Made by a program: the position numbers and the translations under genes
The notes under the pieces: model-generated
What the model saw: only the letters and a program-made list of their open reading frames with translations
What the model was told of the DNA's origin: nothing
The model's database searches: none
Part shown: positions 1-9,261 of the stretch, one piece after another
Layout of the letters: the number at the start of each line of letters is the position of its first letter
Position numbering within the stretch: the stretch's first letter is position 1
Assembly: GCF_003721435.2 (NCBI RefSeq)
Contig: NZ_CP054585.1
Location: 3,100,001 to 3,164,000, forward strand
From: Halorubrum sp. CBA1229
GTDB taxonomy: Archaea > Halobacteriota > Halobacteria > Halobacteriales > Haloferacaceae
DNA length: 64,000 nucleotides
Reading direction: 5' to 3'

Positions 1-753
1 CGCTGGAGCGTCGGCTCCTCGACGCCGGAGTGGGCCTACCGGACGTTCACCGGCGACCACGACATCGCCTACTTCTCGGGGAATCCCTTCATCAACGACC
101 TCGGCATCCCGCTGAACGAGCTGAAGTGGGGGGCGAGCTGCGACTACGAGTGGACCGCCTCCGACCACATCAGCGACATCCACGACGTCTGGAAGACCGG
201 CTGGGACGACGACCTCGGCACGGTCCCTCCGGAGGGGATCGCGGAGGCGTTCCGGAACAACCGGGAGGCCGTCGAGCGCGCCGACCGCACGGTGCTCCAC
301 TACATGCAGCCCCACGCCCCGTACCTCTCGCGCGGGAAGGGCCAGAAGCTCAAACAGATCCAGAAGGGGATCAAACAGCAGGAGGAGGAGGAAGCCGGGG
401 AGGAGACGACGGACGACGACGGCGGCCTCCTCTCGTCGCTCAGCGACACGGTCCGTCCGAAGATAGAGAGCCGGCTCGACGACAGCGAGTTCGCGCAGAA
501 GGCGGGGCTCTGGCTCGAGCTCGACCCGGCGGACCTCGTGACAGACGGCACGCGCGTCACCGCGCTCCGGCTCTACGAGGAGAACCTCCGGATCGCCCTC
601 GAATCGGTCGCGGAGCTCGTCGAGGAGCTCGACGGGACCGTCGTCGTCACCGCCGACCACGGCGAGGCGTTCGGCGAGGAGGGCGTGTGGGAGCACCACA
701 TCGAGACGCACATCCCGCCGCTGATGGAGGTCCCGTGGCTGGAAGTCGAGTGA
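1..753 (+). CDS. Sulfatase/alkaline-phosphatase superfamily protein, C-terminal part
   Basis: The frame is open from the first base, so the start lies outside the window; 250 residues are visible. Near the end (visible residues about 213-222) the sequence VVTADHGEAFGE matches the second metal-binding motif (DHGE) of sulfatases and related phosphotransferases of the alkaline-phosphatase fold. A Glu/Gln/Asp-rich insertion at about residues 120-145 is probably a halophilic loop. In haloarchaea such proteins are often encoded among surface glycosylation genes, and a glycosyltransferase follows 58 bp downstream. Family membership is clear. The substrate (sulfate ester, phosphoglycerol or phosphoethanolamine) cannot be told without the N-terminal half holding the nucleophile. 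Confidence 0.8.
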   Translation, partial: RWSVGSSTPEWAYRTFTGDHDIAYFSGNPFINDLGIPLNELKWGASCDYEWTASDHISDIHDVWKTGWDDDLGTVPPEGIAEAFRNNREAVERADRTVLHYMQPHAPYLSRGKGQKLKQIQKGIKQQEEEEAGEETTDDDGGLLSSLSDTVRPKIESRLDDSEFAQKAGLWLELDPADLVTDGTRVTALRLYEENLRIALESVAELVEELDGTVVVTADHGEAFGEEGVWEHHIETHIPPLMEVPWLEVE

Positions 754-811
754 TCGATCGGTCGGCGACGGCGGTCGTCTCCGGCCTCCCGACCCCCGCC
801 GACGCGACGCG

Positions 812-1807
812 ATGAAGGTCAGCCACTACTTCGAGTTCGAGGACCGCGTGACGGGCGGTATCAAGGAGTCCGTCGTCCACCAGCGGAAGATGCTCGACCG
901 CGAGGGGATCGCGTACACGACGGAGCCGACCCTCGACGCCGACGTGCTCCACTGCAACCTGATGGGGCCCCGCTCGGTGTGGTACGCGAAGCGCGCGAGC
1001 GACCGGGGCGTGCCGGTGGTCGCGCACACCCACGTCACCGCCGAGGACTTCGGCGACAGCTTCCGCTTTACCAACGCGCTCGCGAAACCGCTCAGGCCCT
1101 ATCTCAGCCGGGCGTACGGGCTCGCCGACGCCTTAGTCTGCCCCTCCGAGTACAACCGCGGCGTGATCGAGGAGTACACCGACGCCCCGACGACCGTCAT
1201 CTCGAACGGCGTCGACCGCGAGAAGCTGTCGGGCTTCGAGTCGCTGGAGGGGGAGTACCGCGAGCGGTACGACCTCTCCCCGCCGACCGTCTTCCTCGTC
1301 GGCCACGTGATCAAGCGGAAGGGGTTGGAGACGTTCGTCGACCTCGCCCGCGCGCTCCCCGACGTCGACTTCGCGTGGTTCGGGCCGCTCGACCTCTCTT
1401 TAAAAGGCCGCGAGACGACCCGGCTCATCGAGGAGTCGCCCGACAACTGCACGTTCACCGGCTTCGTCGACGATATTCGCGGGGCGTTCGCCGCCGGCGA
1501 CGTGTTCCTGTTCCCGACCCACGAGGAGAACGAGGGGATCGCGCTGCTGGAGGCGATGACGGCCGGGAAGGCCGTCGTGGTCCGCGACATCGAGACGTTC
1601 TCGTGGCTCGACGACGGCGAGGACTGCCTCAAGGTCGATCCCGCCGACGGGGACTCTGAGACCGAGGCGTTCGCCGACGCGATCCGGCGACTGGAAGACC
1701 CTCAGCTCCGCGAGCGGCTCGGGTCGAACGCGGCCGCCCGCAGCGAGGTGTTCTCGCTCGACGCCATCGCCGAGCGGTACCGGTCGCTGTACGATCGGCT
1801 GGTGTGA
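812..1807 (+). CDS. GT4-type glycosyltransferase
   Basis: The 331-residue protein has the two Rossmann-like halves of GT-B glycosyltransferases. The C-terminal half shows the GT4 donor-binding EX7E signature in HEENEGIALLEAM (about residue 238), preceded by a glycine/lysine region (VGHVIKRKG, about residue 166) that binds the nucleotide-sugar phosphates. No signal peptide or membrane helix is seen, so it probably acts at the cytoplasmic face, building lipid-linked glycans or glycolipids. It follows a sulfatase-like gene by 58 bp in the same direction, suggesting one surface-polysaccharide unit. Donor and acceptor are unknown. The start was chosen as the first ATG giving a beta-strand directly followed by the conserved GGIKES loop. 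Confidence 0.85.
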   Translation: MKVSHYFEFEDRVTGGIKESVVHQRKMLDREGIAYTTEPTLDADVLHCNLMGPRSVWYAKRASDRGVPVVAHTHVTAEDFGDSFRFTNALAKPLRPYLSRAYGLADALVCPSEYNRGVIEEYTDAPTTVISNGVDREKLSGFESLEGEYRERYDLSPPTVFLVGHVIKRKGLETFVDLARALPDVDFAWFGPLDLSLKGRETTRLIEESPDNCTFTGFVDDIRGAFAAGDVFLFPTHEENEGIALLEAMTAGKAVVVRDIETFSWLDDGEDCLKVDPADGDSETEAFADAIRRLEDPQLRERLGSNAAARSEVFSLDAIAERYRSLYDRLV

Positions 1808-1823
1808 CTCCTTCCCCCCGAGT

Positions 1824-1857
1824 TTCGACCGCTTCGACCGCTTCGACCGCTTCGACT
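1824..1857 (+). repeat. 9-bp tandem repeat after the GT4 stop codon
   Basis: The unit TTCGACCGC is repeated about 3.7 times, starting 17 bp after the glycosyltransferase stop codon and ending about 65 bp before proC. It lies in noncoding DNA. It is one of several short tandem duplications just downstream of stop codons in this window. Confidence 0.85.
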
Positions 1858-1921
1858 CACCCGCAGCGTCCGTGTCCAAACCGCAGTTGGTATGTCGGTG
1901 AGTCCACTCCCTGCAGGTAAC

Positions 1922-2698
1922 ATGACACGCGTGAGCGTCATCGGCTGCGGGAACATGGGGGGTGCCCTGTTGCGCGGCCTCGCGAGAACCGACTCGTATC
2001 ACCTGACGGCGATCGACCTCGATCCCGACGCGCTCGCCGCCGTCGCGGACGTCGTCGACGAGACGACTGAGGACGTCGACGCGGCGACGGAGGCCGACAT
2101 CGTCGTCCTCGCCGTGAAGCCGGACGTCGCCGAGCACGTGCTCGCGGACCTCGATCTGTCCGCCGACCAGCAGCTCGTGACGCTGGCCGCGGGGCTCCCC
2201 CGCGACTTCGTCGCCGAGCGGACGCCCGCCACCGTCGTCCGGATCATGCCCAACCTCGCGGCCGAGACCGGGGACATGGCCGCGGCGGCGACGAACGAGG
2301 GCCTCACCGACGAGGTGCGCGCCATGCTCGACGACGCTGGGGAGTTCGTCGAGGTCGACGAGTCGCTGATGGACGTCTCGACCGCGGTCAACGGCAGCGG
2401 GCCCGCCTTCGCTTTCTACCTCATCGACGCGATGAAACGGGCCGGCATCGACGGCGGGCTCGACCCCGAGCAGGCCGAGACGCTCGCCGCCCAGACGTTT
2501 AAAGGGGCGGCCGAGACCGTACTCCGAGACGACCGGAGCGTCGACGAGCTCATCGACGCGGTCTGCTCGCCGAACGGGACGACGATAGAGGGCATGGAGG
2601 TCCTCTGGGACAGCGACGCCGACGAGGCGGTGGTCGACGCCGTCGCGGCGGCCGAGCGGCGCTCGCGGGAGCTGGCCGAGGCGTTCGATGACGAGTGA
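1922..2698 (+). CDS. proC: Pyrroline-5-carboxylate reductase
   Basis: ProC reduces 1-pyrroline-5-carboxylate to L-proline with NAD(P)H, the last step of proline synthesis. The protein (258 aa from this ATG, the usual length) opens with the Rossmann motif [14 protein letters not shown]. The C-terminal dimerisation region carries [16 protein letters not shown] (about residue 150) and the conserved end segment [10 protein letters not shown]. An ATG 30 bp upstream is in frame, but the family's beta-strand begins right at the chosen ATG. The stop overlaps the start of proB by 11 bp and proB overlaps proA, so the three genes form one translationally coupled proline operon. Confidence 0.95.
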   Translation: MTRVSVIGCGNMGGALLRGLARTDSYHLTAIDLDPDALAAVADVVDETTEDVDAATEADIVVLAVKPDVAEHVLADLDLSADQQLVTLAAGLPRDFVAERTPATVVRIMPNLAAETGDMAAAATNEGLTDEVRAMLDDAGEFVEVDESLMDVSTAVNGSGPAFAFYLIDAMKRAGIDGGLDPEQAETLAAQTFKGAAETVLRDDRSVDELIDAVCSPNGTTIEGMEVLWDSDADEAVVDAVAAAERRSRELAEAFDDE

Positions 2699-3572
2699 CG
2701 GCGTCGCGGTCGGAGAAGTGGACTCGGACGCCGTCGACCGCGCGCGGACCGCGGCCGCGGAGGCCGACCGCGTGGTGGTGAAGGCCGGAACCAACTCCCT
2801 GACGGACGAGGAGTCGCGGCTCGACCGGGTGAAGCTCGACAAGCTCGTCGCCGACGTGATGGACCTGCGCCGGCGCGGCAAGGAGGTCGTTCTCGTCTCC
2901 TCGGGCGCCGTCGGCGCCGGCGTCGGTCGGTTGGGCAACGGCGAGGGGGTCGTCGACGTCGACATCGACCGCGGGAGCGACATCATCGACGAGCGTCAGG
3001 CGCTCTCGACGGTCGGCCAGAGCCTCCTGATGCGCCACTACACGCAGAGCTTCGATCGCTACGACCAGCCGGTCGCGCAGATCCTCGTGACCGGCGCCGA
3101 CCTCGACGCGCCCGAGCGGTTCGACAACTTCACGAACACCGTCGAGACCCTGCTGGACTGGGGCGTCGTCCCCGTCGTCAACGAGAACGACGCGGTGGCG
3201 ACCGACGAGCTCCGGATCGGCGACAACGACATGCTGTCGGCGTCGGCGGCGATCGCGCTCGACGTCGACCTGCTGGTCACGCTCACCGACGTCGACGCCG
3301 TGTACACCGGGCACCCGAAGCGCGACCCGGAGGCGACCGCCATCGAGGCCGTCGGAACGAACTACGACGCGGTCCGAGAGCTGATCGGTGACAGCACGGC
3401 CACCGATTTCGGGGGGATCCGAACGAAGGTGGAGGGGGCCCGAGACGTGGCCGAGAGCGGCACGCCGGCGGTGATCGCCGGCTCCGCGACCCCGGACGTG
3501 TTAGACCGGATCGCAGCCGGTAAACCGACGGGCACGCTATTCGTACCGACAGCGGGTGAGACGAATGAGTGA
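2688..3572 (+). CDS. proB: Glutamate 5-kinase
   Basis: ProB phosphorylates L-glutamate to gamma-glutamyl phosphate, the committed step of proline synthesis. The protein (294 aa) has the amino-acid-kinase fold: [10 protein letters not shown] near residue 27 for ATP phosphate binding, [14 protein letters not shown] around residue 67, and the substrate segment [18 protein letters not shown] near residue 165. It ends after the kinase domain and lacks the PUA domain found in many bacterial ProB proteins. The acidic N-terminal extension of about 15 residues is typical for halophiles. It sits between proC and proA with overlaps at both ends. Confidence 0.95.
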   Translation: MTSDGVAVGEVDSDAVDRARTAAAEADRVVVKAGTNSLTDEESRLDRVKLDKLVADVMDLRRRGKEVVLVSSGAVGAGVGRLGNGEGVVDVDIDRGSDIIDERQALSTVGQSLLMRHYTQSFDRYDQPVAQILVTGADLDAPERFDNFTNTVETLLDWGVVPVVNENDAVATDELRIGDNDMLSASAAIALDVDLLVTLTDVDAVYTGHPKRDPEATAIEAVGTNYDAVRELIGDSTATDFGGIRTKVEGARDVAESGTPAVIAGSATPDVLDRIAAGKPTGTLFVPTAGETNE

Positions 3573-4902
3573 GACAACGGAGATCGAGCGCGACACGGAC
3601 GAACTGATCGAGGGGTCACAGCGGGCCGCCCTGCGGCTCGCCAACGCCGACGAGGCGACGCGGGACGCCGCGCTCCGGTCGATCGCCGACGCGCTCCGCG
3701 CGAACGAGGAGGCGATCCTCGAGGCGAACGCGCGGGACGTCGAGGCGGCCGAGGAGATGTTGGAGCGCGGCGAGTACACGCAGGCGCTCGTCGACCGCTT
3801 GAAGCTCGACGCCGCGAAGCTCGACGACATCGCCGGGATGGTCGAGTCGGTCGCCGAGCAGGACGACCCCCTCGGCCGGACGCTCGCCGCCCGCGAGCTC
3901 GACGAGGGGTTAGAGCTGTACCGCGTCTCTGTCCCCATCGGCGTGGTCGCCACCGTGTTCGAGTCGCGGCCGGACGCGCTCGTCCAGATCGCGGCGCTCG
4001 CGTTGAAGTCCGGCAACGCCGTCATCCTCAAGGGCGGCAGCGAGGCGAGCGAGTCGAACCGCGTCCTCCATCGGGTGATCCGCGAGGCGACCGCCGACCT
4101 CCCCGACGGCTGGGCGGGGCTCGTCGAGGCCCACGAGGAGGTCGATCGGCTCCTCGAACGCGACGACGCCGTCGACCTGGTGATGCCGCGGGGCTCCTCG
4201 GAGTTCGTCTCCTACATCCAGGACAACACCCAGATCCCCGTGCTCGGTCACACGGAGGGTATCTGTCACGTCTACGTCGACGACGACGCCGACCTCGAGA
4301 TGGCCGCCGACGTCGCCTTCGACGCGAAGGTGCAGTACCCTGCGGTGTGTAACGCGGTCGAGACGCTGCTCGTGAACGAGTCCGTCGCGTCCGACCTGCT
4401 CCCGGACCTCGTCGAGCGCTACGAGGCGGCGGGCGTCGAACTGCGCGGGGACGAGGCGACCCGTGAGATCGTCGACGTCGGCGCCGCGACCGACGACGAC
4501 TGGGACACGGAGTACGGTGACCTCGAACTGTCGATCAAGCTCGTGGACGACGTGTACGACGCGGTCGAGCACGTCAACGCGCACGGCTCGAAACACACCG
4601 AGTCCATCGTTACCGAAGATCAGGCGGCCGCCGAGGCGTTCATGACCGGAATCGACGCCGCGAGCGTCTTCCACAACGCCTCGACCCGCTTCGCCGACGG
4701 CTACCGCTACGGGCTCGGGGCCGAGGTCGGCATCTCGACCGGCAAGGTCCACGCGCGCGGTCCGGTCGGGCTGGAAGGGCTCACCACCTACAAGTACTAC
4801 CTGGAGGGCGACGGCCACCTCGTCGCGAGCTACAGCGGCGAGGACGCGCTCCCCTTCACGCACCGCGAACTCGACGCCGAGTGGGCGTTCGGCGGCGAGT
4901 AG
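3565..4902 (+). CDS. proA: Gamma-glutamyl phosphate reductase
   Basis: ProA reduces gamma-glutamyl phosphate to glutamate semialdehyde with NADPH. The 445-residue protein has the aldehyde-dehydrogenase-like fold with [20 protein letters not shown] (about residue 114), [15 protein letters not shown] (about 148), the catalytic-cysteine region [14 protein letters not shown] (about 258) and the C-terminal [20 protein letters not shown]. The ATG at 3565 overlaps proB by 8 bp; a GTG nine bases earlier is also in frame, but the ATG gives the expected N-terminus. It is the last gene of the proC-proB-proA operon; the next 190 bp are noncoding. Confidence 0.95.
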   Translation: MSETTEIERDTDELIEGSQRAALRLANADEATRDAALRSIADALRANEEAILEANARDVEAAEEMLERGEYTQALVDRLKLDAAKLDDIAGMVESVAEQDDPLGRTLAARELDEGLELYRVSVPIGVVATVFESRPDALVQIAALALKSGNAVILKGGSEASESNRVLHRVIREATADLPDGWAGLVEAHEEVDRLLERDDAVDLVMPRGSSEFVSYIQDNTQIPVLGHTEGICHVYVDDDADLEMAADVAFDAKVQYPAVCNAVETLLVNESVASDLLPDLVERYEAAGVELRGDEATREIVDVGAATDDDWDTEYGDLELSIKLVDDVYDAVEHVNAHGSKHTESIVTEDQAAAEAFMTGIDAASVFHNASTRFADGYRYGLGAEVGISTGKVHARGPVGLEGLTTYKYYLEGDGHLVASYSGEDALPFTHRELDAEWAFGGE

Positions 4903-4979
4903 GCGTCTCCGTTCGCTTTTCCGGTTTGTCGCTCCGCGTTTTTCGGTCCCGCCTGAGTTCGCTTTCGGCCGAGATTTTG

Positions 4980-4991
4980 TATAGCGATATA
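4980..4991. promoter_or_regulatory. TATAGCGATATA element, copy 1
   Basis: A nearly palindromic 12-mer of the form TATAGCGNTATA lies 78 bp after the proA stop and 103 bp before the UlaG-like gene. Two further copies occur at 8749-8760 and 10734-10745, all in intergenic DNA. It could be a protein binding site or an unusual TATA element; the role is unknown. Confidence 0.5.
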
Positions 4992-5013
4992 TGATACAAG
5001 AGATCGGCTTCGG

Positions 5014-5050
5014 ACAGAACTCTGTCGTTTCAGTCAGGACAGTATTCTGT
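5014..5050. promoter_or_regulatory. Tandem palindromic operator-like sites (GACAGANNTCTGTC)
   Basis: Two inverted repeats lie 25 bp apart centre to centre: GACAGAACTCTGTC (6-bp arms, core 5014-5025) and GACAGTATTCTGTC (5-bp arms, core 5039-5050). They share the consensus GGACAGNANTCTGTC and lie 45-80 bp before the UlaG-like gene. Two similar dyads at this spacing are what a dimeric regulator binding cooperatively would use. The regulator is not identifiable. Confidence 0.55.
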
Positions 5051-5094
5051 CTCACTCCGGAATCATTACCCCGCGCGCCCGCCCAGCGTGGGGC

Positions 5095-5928
5095 ATGGCC
5101 GATTCCGACTGGGGCGACTGGCTGCCGCGCGCGGTCGCGGACGCCGACCCCGACACGGTGGCACTGTGGTACCTGGGCTGTAACGGCTTCGCGATCAAGG
5201 GCAGCGAGGGCACCGTCCTCTGGATCGACCCGTACGTGGGCACCGGCGACCCGCCGCGCACGGTCCGGATGATCCCGGTTCCCTTCGACCCCGCCGACGT
5301 CGACGTCGCGAACGCGGTGCTGGCGACCCACGAGCACACCGACCACGTCCACGGCCCCTCGCAGGCGCCGATCCTCGCGAACACGGACGCCGACTTCGTC
5401 GCGCCCGACGACTCGCTGGCGGTCGCGCGCGAGGAAGAGCGGTGGACCGAGAATTGGGACGTCGAGAGCGAGGCCTTCCTGGAAGTGACCGAGGGTGACG
5501 AGCTGCGGATCGGCGAGTTCACGGTTCACGTCGTGGAAACGCAGGACTCTGACGCCACGCACCCGGTCGGCTACGTGATCGAGCACGACGCCGGCACCGT
5601 CTTCCACGCCGGGGACAGCAAGCCGTCCGACTCCTTCCCGGGGCTCGCCGCGGAGTTCGACATCGACCTCGGAATCCTAGCGTTCGGGTCGGTGGGGGCG
5701 GTCCCAGACAAGGAAACCGGCGAACCCGTCCGCACGAAGTGGTACAGCGACGAGAACGAGATCGCGAAGGCGGCGAACGACCTCGCGCTCGACCGGCTCG
5801 TCCCGACCCACTGGGACATGTGGAAGGGGTTGACCGCGGACCCGACCGCACTCCACGAACACGTGCGGAGCTTCGAGCACCCGAACCGACTGGAGATCGT
5901 CGAGATCGGCGATCGGATCGACCTGTAG
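5095..5928 (+). CDS. UlaG-like metallo-beta-lactamase-fold hydrolase
   Basis: The 277-residue protein has the metallo-beta-lactamase fold. The HxHxDH zinc motif is in ATHEHTDHVHG (about residue 80), a further ligand region is HAGDSKPSDSF (about 168), and the end holds NDLALDRLVPTHWDMWKG (about 226). This late segment and the overall length match the UlaG group (L-ascorbate-6-phosphate lactonase and relatives) rather than RNase J or glyoxalase II. It is probably cytoplasmic. The true substrate in haloarchaea is unknown, so a specific lactonase name is not justified. It stands alone between the proline operon and a coiled-coil gene, and two palindromic operator-like sites precede it. Confidence 0.8.
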   Translation: MADSDWGDWLPRAVADADPDTVALWYLGCNGFAIKGSEGTVLWIDPYVGTGDPPRTVRMIPVPFDPADVDVANAVLATHEHTDHVHGPSQAPILANTDADFVAPDDSLAVAREEERWTENWDVESEAFLEVTEGDELRIGEFTVHVVETQDSDATHPVGYVIEHDAGTVFHAGDSKPSDSFPGLAAEFDIDLGILAFGSVGAVPDKETGEPVRTKWYSDENEIAKAANDLALDRLVPTHWDMWKGLTADPTALHEHVRSFEHPNRLEIVEIGDRIDL

Positions 5929-6042
5929 TCGCCCGGTGACCCGAACCGGCAAGTGGGCGCGATCGAGTCGGTCAGGCTTTTTTCGGGGGCACGGGGTTAT
6001 CAACGCCGAAACGCGGCCCGTGGAATTTAAGCCCCTGCTCCG

Positions 6043-6049
6043 GGAGGTG
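6043..6049 (+). promoter_or_regulatory. Strong Shine-Dalgarno site
   Basis: GGAGGTG complements the archaeal 16S rRNA 3' end and ends five bases before the ATG at 6055, fixing that start. This contrasts with many genes here, which appear leaderless. An AT-rich GAATTTAAG about 20 bp upstream may be the TATA element. Confidence 0.7.
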
Positions 6050-6054
6050 CCGGT

Positions 6055-7692
6055 ATGAGCGAACGGACGGCAGAAGCGACGACGACCGTCGACGAGGACG
6101 GTATTCGCGTCGAGAAATCCTTCACCGACGACGCGTTCCCCGTGCCCGCGGTGAGATTCGAGCTCTCCTCGACCCGCGAGGACCCCGTGCGCGTGCGCAT
6201 CGTGGACCGGATCCCCGAGTCGTTCCCGATGGACCGCATCGGGTTCCACCCGGAGTACGAGAGCGAGAACTGGACGGCGTACAAGGACCACCGCGTCGAG
6301 TTCGAGCGCGTCCTCGACCCGGGCGACACGGTCGAGACCGTGTTCGGGATCCGCGACGACGACCCGGACCTCGACGGGTTCCTCGGCACGCCGAGCATCG
6401 AGCACGTCCCGGTCGGCGAGGAGATCGAGGACGTCCTCGGCACCGGCGACACCGACGCCGTCAGGGAGGTCCTCTCCGGCGACCGCGCCACCCTCCCCGG
6501 CATGGAGGACTCGCTCGCCGAGGCTGAGGACGAAGAACCGGTCGAGACGGACGCAGAGGAAGGTGTCGAGGGCGAAGCGGCAGCCGAGGCCGGTGTCGAC
6601 GAGGCGGACGACTCGGACGCCCCCGAACCGCGGGCCGTCTCCGCGGAGGGGACAGCCGCGGTCACGGTCCGAGACGACGAGCGCGAGGCGAAGGCCGAAT
6701 CGGAACCGTCGCCCGACGCAGACGAAGCGCCCGATTCCGACGACGAGAGCGAAGCGCCCGTTTCCGACGACGAGGGAGGGGACACCGACCTTGACGAGCC
6801 GGCCGACTCGGGGGCCGTCGAGGCCGCGGAACCGGACGAAGACGCTGGCGAACCCGCCGGCGCCGTAGCTGCCACGGACGTCTCGTCCGAAGGCGGTATC
6901 GCGTCCGCGCTCGCCGCCGAGATCCGCGCCGGCGAGGTCGCGGACGAGGACCTCGAGACGCTCAGCGAGGAGCTCGACGTCGGCGTCCCGCGGAGCGTCG
7001 ACGTGCGCATCGCTCGGCTCCAGTCGAGCGTGGCCGACATCGAGGCGTACGCCGACGCGCTCGCGGAGTTCATCGACGGCGAGGGGACGGCGCGGGAGAT
7101 CCTCGACGAACTCGACCGAAAGGTGGAGACCGTCGAATCCGAAATGGACGCGCTCGACGACCGGGTCGACGCGGCCGACGCTGACCGGGAGGACCTGCGC
7201 GAGACGGTCGGTCGGGTAGACGACTCCGTCGAGGCGGTCTCGTCGGAGGTCGACGCCGTGACCGAGCGCGTCGCGGGCGTCAGCGACCGGGTCGACGGGG
7301 TCGAAGGCGACGTCGACGACGTGGCGGCGACCGTCGATAACGTCGCGGACGACGTCTCGCGGCTCGACGAGGAGACCGCAGCGCTCGAGGAATCGCTCGA
7401 CGACGCGGGCGACGACATCGAGACGCTGTACGAGGAGGTCGACGACGCCGCCGCCGCGGCCGAGTCGACGGCGGACCGCGTCGACGACGTGGAGTCCCGT
7501 ATGGGGCGCTTCGACGAGGAGTTCGACGACCTGTGGGACGACTTAGCGGAGGTCGACACCCGGCTGACGGAGATCGAAGACAGGCTCGGCGAGGACCTCG
7601 ACGATGTCGAAGCGGAGATCGACGATATCAACGACCACCTGGAGGAGTTAGAGGCCTTCCGGGAGCGGCTCAACGAGGCGTTCGGACCGTAA
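6055..7692 (+). CDS. Acidic coiled-coil protein, haloarchaeal, function unknown
   Basis: The product is not recognised as a named enzyme. Three parts are visible in 545 residues. The first 140 or so form a globular, beta-rich domain (EKSFTDDAFPVPAVRFELSS onward). Residues about 150-285 are a very acidic, Ala/Glu/Asp-rich linker of low complexity. Residues about 300-545 are a long coiled coil with regular heptads rich in VDDVE, VEAVSSEVDAV and similar, ending FRERLNEAFGP. No signal peptide or membrane segment is seen. The shape, a folded head on a long coiled-coil rod, suggests a scaffolding or structural role in the cytoplasm. It is a single gene with its own SD site. Confidence 0.75.
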   Translation: MSERTAEATTTVDEDGIRVEKSFTDDAFPVPAVRFELSSTREDPVRVRIVDRIPESFPMDRIGFHPEYESENWTAYKDHRVEFERVLDPGDTVETVFGIRDDDPDLDGFLGTPSIEHVPVGEEIEDVLGTGDTDAVREVLSGDRATLPGMEDSLAEAEDEEPVETDAEEGVEGEAAAEAGVDEADDSDAPEPRAVSAEGTAAVTVRDDEREAKAESEPSPDADEAPDSDDESEAPVSDDEGGDTDLDEPADSGAVEAAEPDEDAGEPAGAVAATDVSSEGGIASALAAEIRAGEVADEDLETLSEELDVGVPRSVDVRIARLQSSVADIEAYADALAEFIDGEGTAREILDELDRKVETVESEMDALDDRVDAADADREDLRETVGRVDDSVEAVSSEVDAVTERVAGVSDRVDGVEGDVDDVAATVDNVADDVSRLDEETAALEESLDDAGDDIETLYEEVDDAAAAAESTADRVDDVESRMGRFDEEFDDLWDDLAEVDTRLTEIEDRLGEDLDDVEAEIDDINDHLEELEAFRERLNEAFGP

Positions 7693-7800
7693 CGACGAGC
7701 GGCAACTTTTAAATAGACGCTCGCTTCGACGGTTCCGCTCGACGGACGCCTCTCCGCCGTTCTCCCGTGGCCGCACGGCGACCGACCGAAAGCGCAACCC

Positions 7801-7807
7801 GTTTTAG
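7801..7807 (+). promoter_or_regulatory. TATA element for the HisG-like gene
   Basis: GTTTTAG is centred about 26 bp before the ATG at 7830. This fits leaderless transcription and supports that start over the in-frame GTG at 7767, which lies upstream of the element. Confidence 0.5.
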
Positions 7808-7829
7808 CCGCGGCGACCCACTCCGGGTA

Positions 7830-8735
7830 ATGAGCGAACCGGTACCGGTCGCCGTTCCGCGGAAGGGTCGGCCCCTCGAAGCGGTCCTCGAACGGATCGC
7901 GTCCGTCGGCCGGGACGACCGGCTGGACCGCCTTGCAGACAGCGTGAGCAACACGCTCCGCTACGAGAAGGCGATCACGAAAGGCGGCGTCGAGGCCGAC
8001 GACGGCCCCTACGAGCGGCTGGCCGAGTACTCCGACCCGCACGCCCCGGCCGAGCCGGAGTTCACGCTGCTGCGCGACGACCGCGACGGGAAGCCCCGTC
8101 GGATCGTCTTCGACGCCGCGACCGTCGATATCGGCGACGTCAGGCTGAAGCTCGTCGGCCGCGAGGAGCCGTTCCGCGCCCTCCGGACCCACGAGTTCGC
8201 GCTCGGGTTCGACTCGGCGGACCTCGTCTTAGAGGAGGTCGTCGGAATCCGGCCGGACGGGCTCGGCGAGATCGCCGACGTCAACGAGCGGATCGATCCG
8301 GTCGACACCGACGTCCGCGTCGTCAACGGGCTCGGTGACACTGTCTACCACACGCTGATGGGTCGGCCGGAGCGGCTCGACCCGGGGACCGACCTCGGCC
8401 GCGCGTTCCTCGCCGACTACGAGGGGCCGCTGTGTATCTCACCCCGATACGAGCGGCTGGTCACCGCAGTGCTGGGCACGGACGCCCTCGGCGGGGTCGA
8501 CTTCGTCTACCCGAACCCGGACGAAGAGGAGGAGGCGGGGATCGCACGAGCGGGCCTCGGCGTCTACCTCACCGTCACCGGGTCGACCGCCCGCGAGCAC
8601 GGCCTCGTCGTCGGCGAACACCTCTTCCCCAGCGAGACCGTGTTGATGCGGAACGCGGCCGAGAGCGACCCGCGAGTCGAACGCGCGATAACCGCCCTCG
8701 ACGTCGACGACGCGACCTCCGAGATCCGAGTCTGA
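7830..8735 (+). CDS. HisG-like (ATP phosphoribosyltransferase-related) orphan protein
   Basis: The 301-residue protein opens with VPVAVPRKGRPLEAVLERI, close to the VPNKGRL start of HisG. Near the end, TVTGSTAREHGLVVGEHLF followed by SETVLMRN resembles the HisG PRPP-binding loop (D-[LIV]-x-x-[ST]-G-x-T plus the NGL strand). The Asp normally opening that loop is replaced by Tyr (GVYLTVTGST). The middle segment FALGFDSADLVLEEVVGI also resembles a HisG strand. It is a lone gene with no histidine genes nearby. I infer a HisG-fold protein, perhaps a ligand-binding or regulatory paralogue rather than the histidine enzyme. Confidence 0.6.
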   Translation: MSEPVPVAVPRKGRPLEAVLERIASVGRDDRLDRLADSVSNTLRYEKAITKGGVEADDGPYERLAEYSDPHAPAEPEFTLLRDDRDGKPRRIVFDAATVDIGDVRLKLVGREEPFRALRTHEFALGFDSADLVLEEVVGIRPDGLGEIADVNERIDPVDTDVRVVNGLGDTVYHTLMGRPERLDPGTDLGRAFLADYEGPLCISPRYERLVTAVLGTDALGGVDFVYPNPDEEEEAGIARAGLGVYLTVTGSTAREHGLVVGEHLFPSETVLMRNAAESDPRVERAITALDVDDATSEIRV

Positions 8736-9261
8736 TCCCGGCAGTTTCTATAGCGATATAAGATATGCTCGTTGTGGACGGAACGTGCGCTCACGACGGA
8801 TCCGGGACGTTTTCGGAGGCTATCCGGTCTCGTACCGGACGAGCCGCCGATAGAGCCGGTCGGATCGCGAACGACACCTTCCTCCCCCTATTTTCGACGA
8901 GTTCGACTGAGCGCGTCGCCAGACTGTATTGGAGGTGCGAGGCGATCGAAATACTGACCGTCCCAATAACGCTCGCCGCCGAACGATTCAGTCCGTTTCA
9001 TCGATTTCGGTAGATCCGGGCGGGACGGGATCGCGAGGGAAATCGATCCGCCGATTTGTGACCTTCGACAGCCGACAGAACTGTTGTAGCGCCGAGATAG
9101 TATATCCGATATTTTGATACCTTAGATTCGATTTCCAGCTCTACAATTCAAGATATTATGTTTGAACGCTGGATTTGAGAGCACTACAGAACTGTATAAG
9201 TGACCTTATCCGGAATTGTGGGATAGATTGAAGTCGGCGGCCGGACAACTCGGATCCAACG
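8736..9261. other. 526-bp intergenic region with no convincing gene
   Basis: This stretch is less GC-rich than its surroundings, especially 9080-9230. It holds one TATAGCG element at 8749-8760 and a possible TATA box (TGTATAAG near 9193-9200) for the DUF5805 gene. Short open frames on the plus strand (such as 8765-9013) are Arg/Ser/Thr-rich with no recognisable domain and no SD or well-placed promoter, so no gene is called. Confidence 0.6.
8749..8760. promoter_or_regulatory. TATAGCGATATA element, copy 2
   Basis: The 12 bases are identical to the copy at 4980-4991 and lie 14 bp after the HisG-like stop codon. The similar flanks (TGATA in copy 1, AGATA here) extend the match. Confidence 0.5.

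Noticed and set aside
6027-8192. 721-residue Ser/Thr-rich minus-strand frame
   Set aside because: It is the antisense of the acidic coiled-coil gene; Asp/Glu codons read as Ser/Val backwards.
8765-9013. 82-residue open frame after the HisG-like gene
   Set aside because: Composition is Arg/Ser/Thr-rich like random translation, and no domain or well-placed start signal is seen.
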